Shown piece by piece: positions 26,545 to 35,800 of a stretch of DNA of 64,000 nt. Under the pieces are notes generated by a model. That model searched no databases, was not told the origin of the DNA, and saw nothing but the letters and a program-made list of their open reading frames with translations. Numbering within the stretch: position 1 is the stretch's first letter; every line of letters begins with the position of its first letter. The position numbers and the translations under genes are program-made. This DNA comes from Streptomyces sp. WMMB303 (lineage in GTDB: Bacteria; Actinomycetota; Actinomycetes; Streptomycetales; Streptomycetaceae), in assembly GCF_029351045.1 (NCBI RefSeq), contig NZ_JARKIN010000001.1, positions 3,212,501-3,276,500 on the forward strand. The letters run 5' to 3'.

Positions 26545-27533
26545 GCGGGAGCCTCCTGGTCGAGTCGTGCGATGTCGCGGACGCTGTCGGCCAACTCTTT
26601 CGGGACGTCGGCACGGCGGGCTGCCGCGTACTGAATACGCGGCTGCAGGTCCGTCCAACTCCCCTCGCCGATGCGGCGGCGATGCACTTCACGCAGCGCG
26701 TCCTCCTCGGACCGCCCGGGTAGGACGTCCGGGAGCATCTCTCTGAGTACCGCACCGCGCCAGTCGGCCGGGAAGAGCGGCGTCCCGTCGTCCTCGAGTT
26801 CCAGATCCCCGATCGCCGTGTGGAAGACCGCGACCCAGGCATCGGCACACACCTGGGCCATCAACAACTTTCCGAAGAGCTTCTCCGTCTTCGTGCCCTC
26901 GGCTTCCACGAGCCGTACAAGCCCCTCGAAGTCCGAGTTCAGACGGACGGCCGGAATCCGACCCGAGGTGTCGACGACCCATGGCGCGTCCCGGAAGTCG
27001 CGCAACCACTCGGCGCCCCGGGCGAAGCTCACCGTGGTGACGTCCAGTTCGCGGTCCCTGCGGGGGGCCTCGGCCGCCATGTCGATCAGCCACTCACGCT
27101 CGGTGGAGGCGATGATCCGGCCGGGCACCCCTCCGACCGTGGCGATCACATACACGACGAGCGACGCACGATCCATGTGGTCGTCCCGGTCGAGTTCGAG
27201 CTCCCCGGCCCAGTCCGCGCCGGCCGCCACGACCGGCTGCAGTCGGGCCACCGTACGCGCGTTCGTCGCCCCCTCGGTCAACACGGCGACGACCGAGATG
27301 TCGGACCAGAGGCCCCTTCTCTCGATCTCACGGGCAGGGACGGTCGCCCCCAGGGACAATCGTGCGGTCTGCCAGTCGGCACGTTCGGCCATGCCGAGCG
27401 CCACGACCTGATCGACAACCGAGTGTGCCTTGGAGTCCAGCTGCTCGCGGAAGTCCCCGGGGCCACGGAGCCGGACCGCCGTGACCCGTGCGGTCACCTC
27501 ACCGGTCGGTCGAGGGTAGGGGTACGCTCTCAC
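26541..27533 (-). CDS. Unrecognised protein coupled to the sigma-ATPase gene
   Basis: This 330-residue protein starts at GTG 27533, overlapping the ATPase stop by four bases, and overlaps the next gene by four bases. It was not recognised. The first half looks beta-rich with an acidic patch (ELELDRDDHMDRASLVVYVIATVGG). The second half is helical (SDFEGLVRLVEAEGTKTEKLFGK, MAQVCADAWVAVFHTAIG). No nuclease, helicase or transferase motif is seen and there is no signal peptide. Strict four-base overlaps on both sides argue that it works in a fixed ratio with the GHKL ATPase and the DUF6339-like protein. Confidence 0.6.
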   Translation of the reverse strand: MRAYPYPRPTGEVTARVTAVRLRGPGDFREQLDSKAHSVVDQVVALGMAERADWQTARLSLGATVPAREIERRGLWSDISVVAVLTEGATNARTVARLQPVVAAGADWAGELELDRDDHMDRASLVVYVIATVGGVPGRIIASTEREWLIDMAAEAPRRDRELDVTTVSFARGAEWLRDFRDAPWVVDTSGRIPAVRLNSDFEGLVRLVEAEGTKTEKLFGKLLMAQVCADAWVAVFHTAIGDLELEDDGTPLFPADWRGAVLREMLPDVLPGRSEEDALREVHRRRIGEGSWTDLQPRIQYAAARRADVPKELADSVRDIARLDQEAPA

Positions 27534-29677
27534 GCGATGATCTCCTTGTTCTCCTGGAGTTCGACAACGAGGCTGGTCAGCGCGGCCCGCGTGGATTGCG
27601 TGGACACATCGGTGACCCCCTTGAAGACGGCACGACGGGCGCCCGGCGAGAAGCGCAACACTCCGTCGACCACCTCACAGTTGCTGACGGCGACCACTTC
27701 GGCCCATTTGACGACCGGTCGGGGGCCGGATCGGACCTCCAGCTTGGCCACAGGGTTCATGTGCCAGGGTCCACCGATCGAGGGAACCCTCACCTCACCG
27801 GTGACCTGCCAGGCGCCGGAGGAGGAACACTCCGCCTGCAGCTCGTCCAGTTCCGGTGGCGCCGTCGCCCCCTTGACCTTGCCCGTTCGTCGGCCCTTGC
27901 CCGAGAGCTTCAGCCGGTTGCCGACCTTCTTCGTGCCGCGCGGCTTCTTCTCCTCCGGGATCGCCACCAGAGCGTGCACGGCCCGGTTCGTCTCGGTCGT
28001 CAGAGTGGCGACGCGCCGATGGGCCGAGGGCATGTAGCGCATCCTCAGCTCTTCCGTCTGGCCCCATTTGTTGTGCTCGGGAGGCTCCGAGGACCGCAGG
28101 AACTCCTCGGCCTCGTCCGCGAACGGCGCGTCGTCCCCCGCCGCGCGTCCGGCGAGCAGGACCGCCTGGAACGGGTTGGTGCCCATCGGGAGCCCGGGGA
28201 CCGAACTCGTCCTCACCGTCATCCGGTTGCCGCGCATCGCCGTGACCTGATTGATCCTGCCGTCCGCGTCCGAAGCCTCCGTCACGAGGAGAACCGCCCG
28301 GTGCTCGCCCGCCGTGTCCGGGAGACCGTCCCGCGCGGGCAGCTTCAAGGGCACGGTCACGCAGGCCACCTGCCCCGCCTCCGTGAGGCGCTCCACCGTG
28401 CTGCCGCGCAAGAAGGCCTCGAGAGCACGCGAACGGGCGGGTTGATGGCGATGCGGATCGACCCGCTCCTCCGCGATGTGCTCCACGCCGTTGCGCAGCG
28501 TCCGCACCGAAGCCTCCAGCATGGGCTGCTGCTCGCCGCCCCCGGTCATCGCGGCCCAGAAGTTGCGCCCCAGCGCCCGAACCAGTCGCTGATGCATGCG
28601 CTCCAGGCTGTCCTCGTCGTCGCCGGCTTCGCCCTCCTGAAATCGACCGGCCTCCAGACTGGCCACATCGTGCGCTCCGACGATCAGGAAGGACGTGCCG
28701 GGAGCAGCATCCTCTCGCGTGAGGTGCAGGTCCGCGACCGTCTTCTCGTCGGCCCACCAGGAGCGGACGACCTCCGGGTTCTCCGCCTCGGAGTCCGGCA
28801 TTCCCAGCCAGGCGGGTCCGGCGTACCGCCGGCCCGCGACCTCCCGCCACGGCAGATCGAGACGCCCGATCACCCGGCGTTCCGTCCGCCCCTCGTGCGG
28901 GTGGGAGAGCGTGGAGTTCATGAGGACGAGGCCCAGCCGGCTGGTGGCCCACAGCGTGGCCTTCCCGAGGCCGTAGGACCCGCCGGCCGACGTGTCCGAC
29001 TTGCGGCTGTCCAGTTGCCGACGCACTACTGCGGAGAAGCGTCCGTCCTCGTAGTCGTCGCCGGTCAGTCCGTTGGCGTTGTAGTCGTCGACGCGCAGCA
29101 GTACCAGCCGATCCCGCTCGGCCATCTCGCGCAGACCGGCGCCGATGACGCGACCGACCTTCTGATCCTGCGCGGCGGCTGCTTCGAAGTGGGGGTGAAG
29201 ATCCCCCCAGCGGATCGCCGAACGGAACCGGGCCAGCACTTCACCGGTGAGTTCATGCAGGGTGTAACGAACGCCCACCGGGTTGTCGTTCGACCTGACC
29301 CGCTCGTCGAGGCTGTTCTGCGTCGCCTCACGAGCCAACACCTCCAGATCGGCCTCGAAGGCGAAGGCGGCGGCGTTGCCGAACTCACGTCCTCCATCGT
29401 CGTGTTCTGGGCGGTGATACCAGAGAGCGGGAGTCTCCGTGTTCCCGCACTCCTGTTGTGCGCCCGCCGGGCTCTCTGCCTCCGCTTCGCTCATGCCCCC
29501 GAAGATCTGTCGCAGCGCCACCGCATGCTCTTCGCGGGGCTCGGAGCGATGCGCGAGCCATGCCTCGATCAGAGCACGCGTCACCCCCAGACGGCCCGCG
29601 AGTTCGACTTCGTCCATCCCATACAGCTGCATGCGCTCGGCCAACCACGTGCCGAAATCCGTCTCGTTCGAGGCCAC
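27530..29677 (-). other. Possible separate HTH-GHKL ATPase from an internal start
   Basis: GTG at codon 484 (29675-29677, VASNETDFGTWL) is preceded by AGGAG with a 10-nt spacer. Translation from here gives a 715-residue HTH-ATPase with both domains intact. The 60 codons just upstream use AGG, AGA, AAT and GCA, codons rare in Streptomyces, and encode a basic stretch without domain character, as if an intergenic region were being read through. Confidence 0.5.
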
Positions 29678-31126
29678 CCGCTCTTCTCTCCTGTCGGACC
29701 CGTTCATTGCATTCGGCGTGTCGACATTCCTGTCGGAGCCGAGCCTGCCGACACGCCTTTCACTCCGTCGCCGCGGACGGCTGTGAGGTGCGGACCTCAC
29801 GACGATCATTTCCCTGCCGCTACGGACGATCCTCACGTCGTGTCGCGGGGCACCGCCCTCCTGCGGCTGCTCGTACACGCAGGTGCGGAGCTGCTCCAGG
29901 GCACGCTTCTCCAACTGGCGGATCCGTTCACGCGTGAGTCCCAGTTTCCTGCCGATCTCGTCCAGCGTCCAGCTTTCCCCGTCGACGAATCCGTAGCGCA
30001 GCCGCATGATTTCGCGAGTTCTCTCCGGGAAGGCACATGCATCGAAGAGCTGGAACAGTTCTTCGCGAACGAATTCGTGCCGCAGAACCTGCTCCGGCCC
30101 CGGCACCCGACCGTGCTCGTCGACGACGAGATCCCCGAGCGCGACGTTTTCGCCCACCGGCTGATCCAACGACAGGACCGGCCGATGGAGCAGGGGAAGG
30201 TACCGCTTCACCTTCCCCGGATCCAGCTCGCACGCCAGGGCCAGATCGTCCACGTTGGGAATTTCGCCGCGCTCCAGGCGGGCCCGCTCCGCCTTGCGCA
30301 ACCTGTTCAGATCTTCCCGGACGTGGACGGGGAATCGGATGAGGGATCCTTCGTTCGCGATCGCCCGGGATATCGCCTGCCGAATCCACCAGGTTGCATA
30401 GGTGGAGAATTTGTACCCTCTGGAGAGATCGAATCTCTCAAGGGCTCGGATCAGCCCGAGCGTTCCCCACTGTGCGAGGTCCTCGTGCATGGCGGCTCTC
30501 GCCGGATGTCCCGTGTCCCTCAGAGTCTTGTGCACGAGCCGCTGATTGTGGGCGACCATCGCGCTCATGGCCCGATACGCCTCGCTTTCCCGGGAGAGGG
30601 TTGCCATATATCTCTCGGGCAGCGGTTCCGAGATTCCTCTCTCCCCTCGGAACAGGAGACAGAGCCCGACCTCCTCCTCGGCCTTCAGCACCCGGTTCGG
30701 GCGGGCCACCCTCCGGTCGGCCTCGAGCAGAGCGCGAGCGGCGCGCCGAGCGCTGTCCGTGTCGTCACGGTGCGACGTCGCCCGCGAGGAGACGGGACCC
30801 GGGGGTTCCGGTTCCCTCCGGGGGGAGTGCGTCTCCGACCGCTCGGGCAGCTCACCGGGGCCCGCCCGCAGATCGACAGTCCTCGCACCGCCCGGCTCGA
30901 ACTCCACCGGCTCCCGGTCGTCTTCATCGGCGACGGACGCCGCGGCCACGGCTTCGTACAGCGCCTGCGTCTGCCGGTCGCCGAGGCGGGCGCCCCTCAT
31001 CACCTGGCTGACAGCGGTGTGCCGGTCGACTCCTTCGTCGGTGAATCGCCGTATGAGTCGTACCAGCAGGTCACGCCCAGCCTCGGTCATCGGCCCCGCG
31101 GCCGTGTCACCCGGATCCGTGACCAT
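27530..31126 (-). CDS. Sigma-70 factor joined in frame to HTH and GHKL (MORC-like) ATPase
   Basis: One uninterrupted frame of 1198 codons. Residues 1-150 are poorly conserved. Residues 185-255 are sigma region 2 (MVAHNQRLVHKTLRD, EDLAQWGTLGLIRALERFD, KFSTYATWWIRQAISRAI). Region 3 is about 256-320 and region 4 about 360-415 (LDEIGRKLGLTRERIRQLEKRAL), a complete group-2-like sigma-70. A basic linker (420-485) precedes an XRE-like HTH (LAGRLGVTRALIEAWLAH, about 492-545). The GHKL ATPase then shows its N-box (E600-ATQNSLDE), G1 (VDDYNANG) and G2 (GGSYGLGKATLW). Iyer, Abhiman and Aravind described MORC/MutL-like ATPases in bacterial restriction-modification loci. The sigma fusion is not known to me. 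An internal GTG at 29677 may give the HTH-ATPase alone. Confidence 0.85.
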   Translation of the reverse strand: MVTDPGDTAAGPMTEAGRDLLVRLIRRFTDEGVDRHTAVSQVMRGARLGDRQTQALYEAVAAASVADEDDREPVEFEPGGARTVDLRAGPGELPERSETHSPRREPEPPGPVSSRATSHRDDTDSARRAARALLEADRRVARPNRVLKAEEEVGLCLLFRGERGISEPLPERYMATLSRESEAYRAMSAMVAHNQRLVHKTLRDTGHPARAAMHEDLAQWGTLGLIRALERFDLSRGYKFSTYATWWIRQAISRAIANEGSLIRFPVHVREDLNRLRKAERARLERGEIPNVDDLALACELDPGKVKRYLPLLHRPVLSLDQPVGENVALGDLVVDEHGRVPGPEQVLRHEFVREELFQLFDACAFPERTREIMRLRYGFVDGESWTLDEIGRKLGLTRERIRQLEKRALEQLRTCVYEQPQEGGAPRHDVRIVRSGREMIVVRSAPHSRPRRRSERRVGRLGSDRNVDTPNAMNGSDRREERVASNETDFGTWLAERMQLYGMDEVELAGRLGVTRALIEAWLAHRSEPREEHAVALRQIFGGMSEAEAESPAGAQQECGNTETPALWYHRPEHDDGGREFGNAAAFAFEADLEVLAREATQNSLDERVRSNDNPVGVRYTLHELTGEVLARFRSAIRWGDLHPHFEAAAAQDQKVGRVIGAGLREMAERDRLVLLRVDDYNANGLTGDDYEDGRFSAVVRRQLDSRKSDTSAGGSYGLGKATLWATSRLGLVLMNSTLSHPHEGRTERRVIGRLDLPWREVAGRRYAGPAWLGMPDSEAENPEVVRSWWADEKTVADLHLTREDAAPGTSFLIVGAHDVASLEAGRFQEGEAGDDEDSLERMHQRLVRALGRNFWAAMTGGGEQQPMLEASVRTLRNGVEHIAEERVDPHRHQPARSRALEAFLRGSTVERLTEAGQVACVTVPLKLPARDGLPDTAGEHRAVLLVTEASDADGRINQVTAMRGNRMTVRTSSVPGLPMGTNPFQAVLLAGRAAGDDAPFADEAEEFLRSSEPPEHNKWGQTEELRMRYMPSAHRRVATLTTETNRAVHALVAIPEEKKPRGTKKVGNRLKLSGKGRRTGKVKGATAPPELDELQAECSSSGAWQVTGEVRVPSIGGPWHMNPVAKLEVRSGPRPVVKWAEVVAVSNCEVVDGVLRFSPGARRAVFKGVTDVSTQSTRAALTSLVVELQENKEIIA
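29689..29741 (-). promoter_or_regulatory. Direct repeat overlapping the internal ribosome site
   Basis: On the minus strand CGGxTCCGACAGGA occurs twice, at 29702-29689 and 29741-29728, matching at 13 of 14 positions and 39 bp apart. The copy nearer the internal GTG contains its AGGA ribosome-binding bases, so a bound repressor would block translation or transcription of the ATPase part. Confidence 0.45.
29715..29757. promoter_or_regulatory. 9-bp inverted repeat inside the sigma-ATPase frame
   Basis: GGCGTGTCG (29715-29723) and CGACACGCC (29749-29757) are perfect arms around 25 bp. The left arm runs into the palindrome TGTCGACA (29719-29726). Together with the nearby CCTGTCGGA copies this gives a cluster of TGTCG/CGACA half-sites typical of an operator. 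Confidence 0.5.
29783..29800. promoter_or_regulatory. 7-bp inverted repeat inside the sigma-ATPase frame
   Basis: GTGAGGT (29783-29789), a 4-nt loop and ACCTCAC (29794-29800) form a perfect hairpin or compact operator. It lies about 105 bp upstream of the internal GTG start. Confidence 0.45.
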
Positions 31127-31275
31127 CGTTCTCCCGCCCCCGCGCTGCTACTCGGTCCCCCGGCAAGTCCATCATCGGTGAGCCGTGCCTGCCAGCACTT
31201 CCGGCCAGGAGCAGCCCACGCGAACGCCGGGTGTTTGTATTTTTGAGGGGCACATCGTGACCGTGGGGAGAGTGG
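31127..31275. promoter_or_regulatory. Divergent promoter region of the two large island operons
   Basis: This 149-bp region separates ATG 31126 (sigma-ATPase) from ATG 31276 (NERD helicase). It contains the most AT-rich stretch of the area, TTTGTATTTTTGAGG, at about 31234-31248. GGGAG precedes the minus-strand start and GGGGAGAG the plus-strand start. No clear -35/-10 pair could be fixed. It is the natural place for autoregulation by the encoded sigma factor or HTH. Confidence 0.5.
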
Positions 31276-32892
31276 ATGCGCATCATTCCGAGCGAGATCT
31301 CGAGCCGGACCAGGAGCAAGGCCGAGCGCGATGTGTTCGCAGCGTTGCAGGCGATCCCTGACGATCAGAGCGTGGCACTGCACACGGTCCACCTCCCCAA
31401 GCACCACAGGAAGCGAGTGGGCGAGATCGACTTCGTGGTCATCACGCCCGACATCCTGCTCTTCATCGAGGTCAAGGGCGGACGAATCGTCCAGCATGAC
31501 GGCAAGTGGTACTACGGACCGCCCGGTCGGGAGGACCGGAAGGAGGAGAGCCCCTGGGAACAGGCCAATGCAGGGATGCACGAGTTCGAGCGCGAGATGA
31601 GCGTGCTGGTCGGCAACCTGAGACGTCAAGGCGTACTCGGCGGCTATCTGGTCATCACGCCTGATGTGGACATTCCCCGTATGACGCACTTCGAGCCCGA
31701 GCAGTACCTGGGGAGTACCGCCTGGAACGGCGGGCGCGGCCTGGCCGGCGGAATCGAGCGTGCCACCGCCCACTGGCGTTCGGAGAACAAGTGGGCCGGC
31801 CCCATCTCCCCGGCGCTCCGGCGGAAGATGCTGGACGCCATTCGGCCCGACTTCGACCGGGTGCCGAACCTTCGGTCCCGGTTGACCGACCTCGACGCCA
31901 CCTTCGAGCGTCTCACCGCCGAGCAGATGGAAAAGCTGGACGAGGTCGAGTCCAACAAGCGACTGATTCTCACCGGTGGCGCGGGGACGGGCAAGACGTT
32001 CCTCGCCGCGGAGGCGGCACGCCGCCGCGCCACGCACGGCAGCGTCCTGTTCACCTGTGTCGGCACCACCTTGGCGACCCATATGACGCGCGTACTCGCC
32101 GACGACGCGACAACCGTCCTGCCCTACCACCGGCTGGACGAGGTGAAGGGTCGTGTCTTCGACCAGTTGATCGTGGACGAGGCACAGGACCTGATGAACG
32201 TCGACTCCCTTCTCGGCACCCTGGATCCTCTGCTCTCGGGAGGCCTCTCCGAGGGACGCTGGCTCTTCATGCTGGACCAGAACAACCAGGTGCTGAACCT
32301 GGACGCCTACGATCCCGACACCTGGAAATGGCTGTCCGACCTCGGCTGCGTCGTGGGTCCTCTGCGGCGCAACTGCCGCAACACCCATCAGATCGTCGAT
32401 CAGGTCCGCTCCTACACCGGTGCCGACCTGGGCGTCGCGTCGGCGGGCGAGGGCGAGAAGGTGCGCTTCCCCGCCGTGCAGGACGTCCGGGACGAGGCGG
32501 CCGCTCTCGACGCCTACATCGACGGCCTCGTGGCCGAAGGCGTCTCCCCGGAGGAGATCACGCTGCTGTCCGTCTCCGGCGACTGGGAGACCAGCTCCGC
32601 ACGGCTCTCCGGACGTGCCTCCAGGATCCAGCGATTCACCGATGTCGTCGGGACAGACAACCGGAAGCGACGGCCCCTCTGGTCCTCGGTGTCGGACTTC
32701 AAGGGCCACGAGAACCACATCGTCTGTCTGATCGACCTCGAACCCGCCCACCTCGAAGGCCGACTCGACGCGATCTATGTCGCCTGGACCAGAGCGCGCT
32801 CACAACTGTGGATCGCCTGCCGGCCCGGTACCCGGGAGCTGCTGAAACAGCTGGGCATCGCGGTGCTGAGGCGGGAGGCACAGACCGCATGA
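31276..32892 (+). CDS. NERD nuclease-domain SF1 helicase
   Basis: The 538-residue protein begins with a NERD domain of the PD-(D/E)XK nuclease fold: E17, D52 in GEIDFVV and E65-V-K67 in FIEVKGG form the expected catalytic set. A UvrD/Rep-type superfamily 1 motor follows, with Walker A GGAGTGKT (234-241), Walker B VDEAQD (300-305), motif IV-like RRNCRNTHQIV and motif VI YVAWTRARSQLWIA. It would unwind or track DNA and cut it. It is the first gene of the DrmAB operon and overlaps drmA by ATGA. Such a nuclease-helicase could supply the nuclease function that DrmC gives in standard DISARM; that is inference. Confidence 0.85.
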   Translation: MRIIPSEISSRTRSKAERDVFAALQAIPDDQSVALHTVHLPKHHRKRVGEIDFVVITPDILLFIEVKGGRIVQHDGKWYYGPPGREDRKEESPWEQANAGMHEFEREMSVLVGNLRRQGVLGGYLVITPDVDIPRMTHFEPEQYLGSTAWNGGRGLAGGIERATAHWRSENKWAGPISPALRRKMLDAIRPDFDRVPNLRSRLTDLDATFERLTAEQMEKLDEVESNKRLILTGGAGTGKTFLAAEAARRRATHGSVLFTCVGTTLATHMTRVLADDATTVLPYHRLDEVKGRVFDQLIVDEAQDLMNVDSLLGTLDPLLSGGLSEGRWLFMLDQNNQVLNLDAYDPDTWKWLSDLGCVVGPLRRNCRNTHQIVDQVRSYTGADLGVASAGEGEKVRFPAVQDVRDEAAALDAYIDGLVAEGVSPEEITLLSVSGDWETSSARLSGRASRIQRFTDVVGTDNRKRRPLWSSVSDFKGHENHIVCLIDLEPAHLEGRLDAIYVAWTRARSQLWIACRPGTRELLKQLGIAVLRREAQTA

Positions 32893-35800
32893 GCGACCTG
32901 GGCGAGAAGGCCGAGCTCCTCTCCGATCACCGCGACGCGTTCGTGAGTTATCTGCGTGAGCAATTGGTGGGGCCCGCCGGCCGCGAGGACGAGATCCTGG
33001 TCGATCCCCCTGACCGCCGCTATCTGATGGGCACCCTCTATCCCCGCGGCGCCTCGCTGCAGGCGCACTCGCAGGCGGAGGGCGAGGAGGACTTTCACGA
33101 GGCCGCCGCCGGAAGCGAGGAGGAGGACACCTTCGCGGACGACCCGGTGGCCGAGGCGAACGCATGGTTGCCGTCGTCTCTCGGCTTCTCCTTCTTCACC
33201 GATGCCCATGAGATCGAAGTGAGGTGCGAGGCCTCGCGTTATCTCACTCACCGCGAGGGCGGGCGACGCAGTTGGCACAGGCAGCCGCGGCTCTTCTCGC
33301 ACACGACCGTCGAGAAGGACGACCCGAGCCCGATGCACGTGCTGGAGGGGCACGGTCGGCTGCACGTCCGGTGGCGTCCCTATGCTGCGGGACATCTCGT
33401 GACGTGTGTACTGGCGAACGCCCACAACGAGGAGGAGAGCACCTACAAGGACCGCGATCTGATGCTCTTCCAGGCCGGGTTGACGGTCACGACGGTCGGC
33501 GGGGAGGTACTCGAGTATCCGAGTACCCGTCTCACCAGTCGTGACGAGGAGGAGCAGGAGCTCCGCGTCCAGTACCGGCACGTCGTGACCCGGGCCGTGG
33601 GGCACGGATGCGCCGTCGAGTGGGACGACGGGGACGACGATGTGCCCTCACCGGTCACCTCGGTCCGGGCCCAGGTCATGCCCCGGCAGGTGGTCGCGCA
33701 CATCAAGCCGGACGGCCCCCGCGACCTCCCCGTGCTACGGCTCGCCCACCTCTCGCGAACGGATCGCTCGCCGGACGCTCTCCGAGCGGAGCTGCACTCG
33801 TTCGTCGAGGACTACCGCGGCTGGCTCGACGCCCAGCGCAGAGAGGCCGAATCCCTCAAACCGTGGGCCGCCGCCCCCGCCGCACGGATCCTCGACCGCA
33901 TCGCGCGCGCGGTCGAACGCGTCTCGTCCGGGGTCGACGCCCTCACCGCGTCGACCCCGGCGGGAGCCCAGGCCCGTGAAGCCTTTCGCCTGGCAAACCG
34001 CGCGATGGCGCTCCAGATGCTGCACAGTCGTCCGGAACTGGCGGGCAGCCGACGGACCAGGAAGAGCGACCTCGTCGAGCTGACGGAACCGCCCGAGGAC
34101 TACGCGTGGCATCCCTTCCAGCTCGCGTACTTCCTGCTCGTGGTCGAGGGCCTGATGAACCCGAACCACGAGGACCGGGAGACGGTCGATCTCATCTGGT
34201 TTCCGACCGGTGGCGGCAAGACGGAGGCGTATCTCCTCACCGCGTGCTTCGAGATCCTCTGGCGTCGGCTGCGGTTCGGTGCGGCAGGCGGCGGCACCGC
34301 CGTACTGAGTCGCTACACGCTGAGTCTGCTCACCACGCAGCAGTTCCAGCGGACGGCCACCGCCGTCTGCGCGCTGGAGTACATCAGGCTGGGATTCGAC
34401 GGAGCGCTCCCGCACGACCTGGGAGAGGAGCCCATCTCCGTGGGGCTCTGGGTCGGTCAGCAGACGACGCCGAACCGGATCGCCGACGCACAGGACGAGC
34501 TCTCCGCACTGAAGCAGTTGAACTCTCCCGACGACCGCTTCCTGTTGGAGCGTTGCCCCTGGTGCGGAACGGAGATCGTGCCGGAACGCCGGGCAGTCGA
34601 GAAGGATTTCGGCATCGTGGCCGATGGCGTCACCACAGGCTTCTTCTGCACTCGCTCCACCTGTGTGTTCCACGAACGGCTGCCTGTGTCCGTCGTGGAC
34701 GAGGAGATCTACCGCGAGCCGCCCACATTCGTGCTGGGCACGGTGGACAAGTTCGCCCGGCTGGCCTGGGAACCGGAGGCCGGATCCCTCTTCGGACGCA
34801 GAGACGGCAAGCGGCCGCCCTCACTCGTGATCCAGGACGAGCTGCACCTGCTGGCCGGCCCACTGGGGACGACCGTCGGACTGTACGAATCGGCGATTCT
34901 CGAACTGTGCACCCGCGACGGCTCCGCTCCCAAGGTCATCGCGTCGACGGCGACCATCCGCCGTTCGCATGACCAGGTCCGCGGCCTCTACGGACGTCCG
35001 ACCCAGCTCTTCCCCCCGGCCGGCATCAAGGCCGGCGAGTCCTTCTTCGCCACACCCGACACGCACAGGCCGGGCAGACTGTACGTCGGTGTCATGGCGC
35101 AAGGCCACACTGCCTCGACATCGACGGTCCATGTGGGGGCAGCGGCCCTGCAGGCCCCGAAGGAGGTCGGCGACAGCGACACCACGCGCGACGCCTACTG
35201 GACCACGGTGGCCTACCACAACAGCCTCCGGGAGCTGGGGCGGACGGTCACGATCGCCCGCGACGACATCCCGGCCCGTCTCGATCACCTGACGAAGGAC
35301 GACTCCCGACGACGCAAGCTGGACGACGACTCGGTGGTCGAGCTGACCAGCAACATCGCACGGGCCGAACAGCCTCGGCTCCTCGAGCGTCTCGGCAAGA
35401 GCTTCAAGGAACGCGGCAGCATCTCGTTCCTCGCCACGACCAACATGCTCTCCGTCGGCGTCGACGTCCCCCGACTCGGCCTCATGCTCATGAACGGCCA
35501 GCCCAAGACGACCTCGGAGTACATCCAGGCGACCAGTCGCGTCGGTCGTCGGCACGTCCCCGGACTGATCGTCACGCTCTTCCGCTCCACCAAACCGCGG
35601 GACAGATCTCACTACGAATCGTTCGGTGTGTACCACAGCTCCCTCTACCGGCACGTCGAACCGACCAGCATCACTCCGTGGTCCATGCCCTCGCGCAACC
35701 GGGCCCTGCACGCGGTGCTCACCATCCTCGTCCGGCACGGGATCAAGGGCCTCAATTCCGAGAACCGAGCCGGCGAGATCCTCGACCACCTGGACGAGGT

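Noticed and set aside
29783-29800. Terminator of a separate sigma gene
   Set aside because: The stem is only 7 bp and there is no stop codon between the sigma and ATPase parts; an operator or simple hairpin is as likely.
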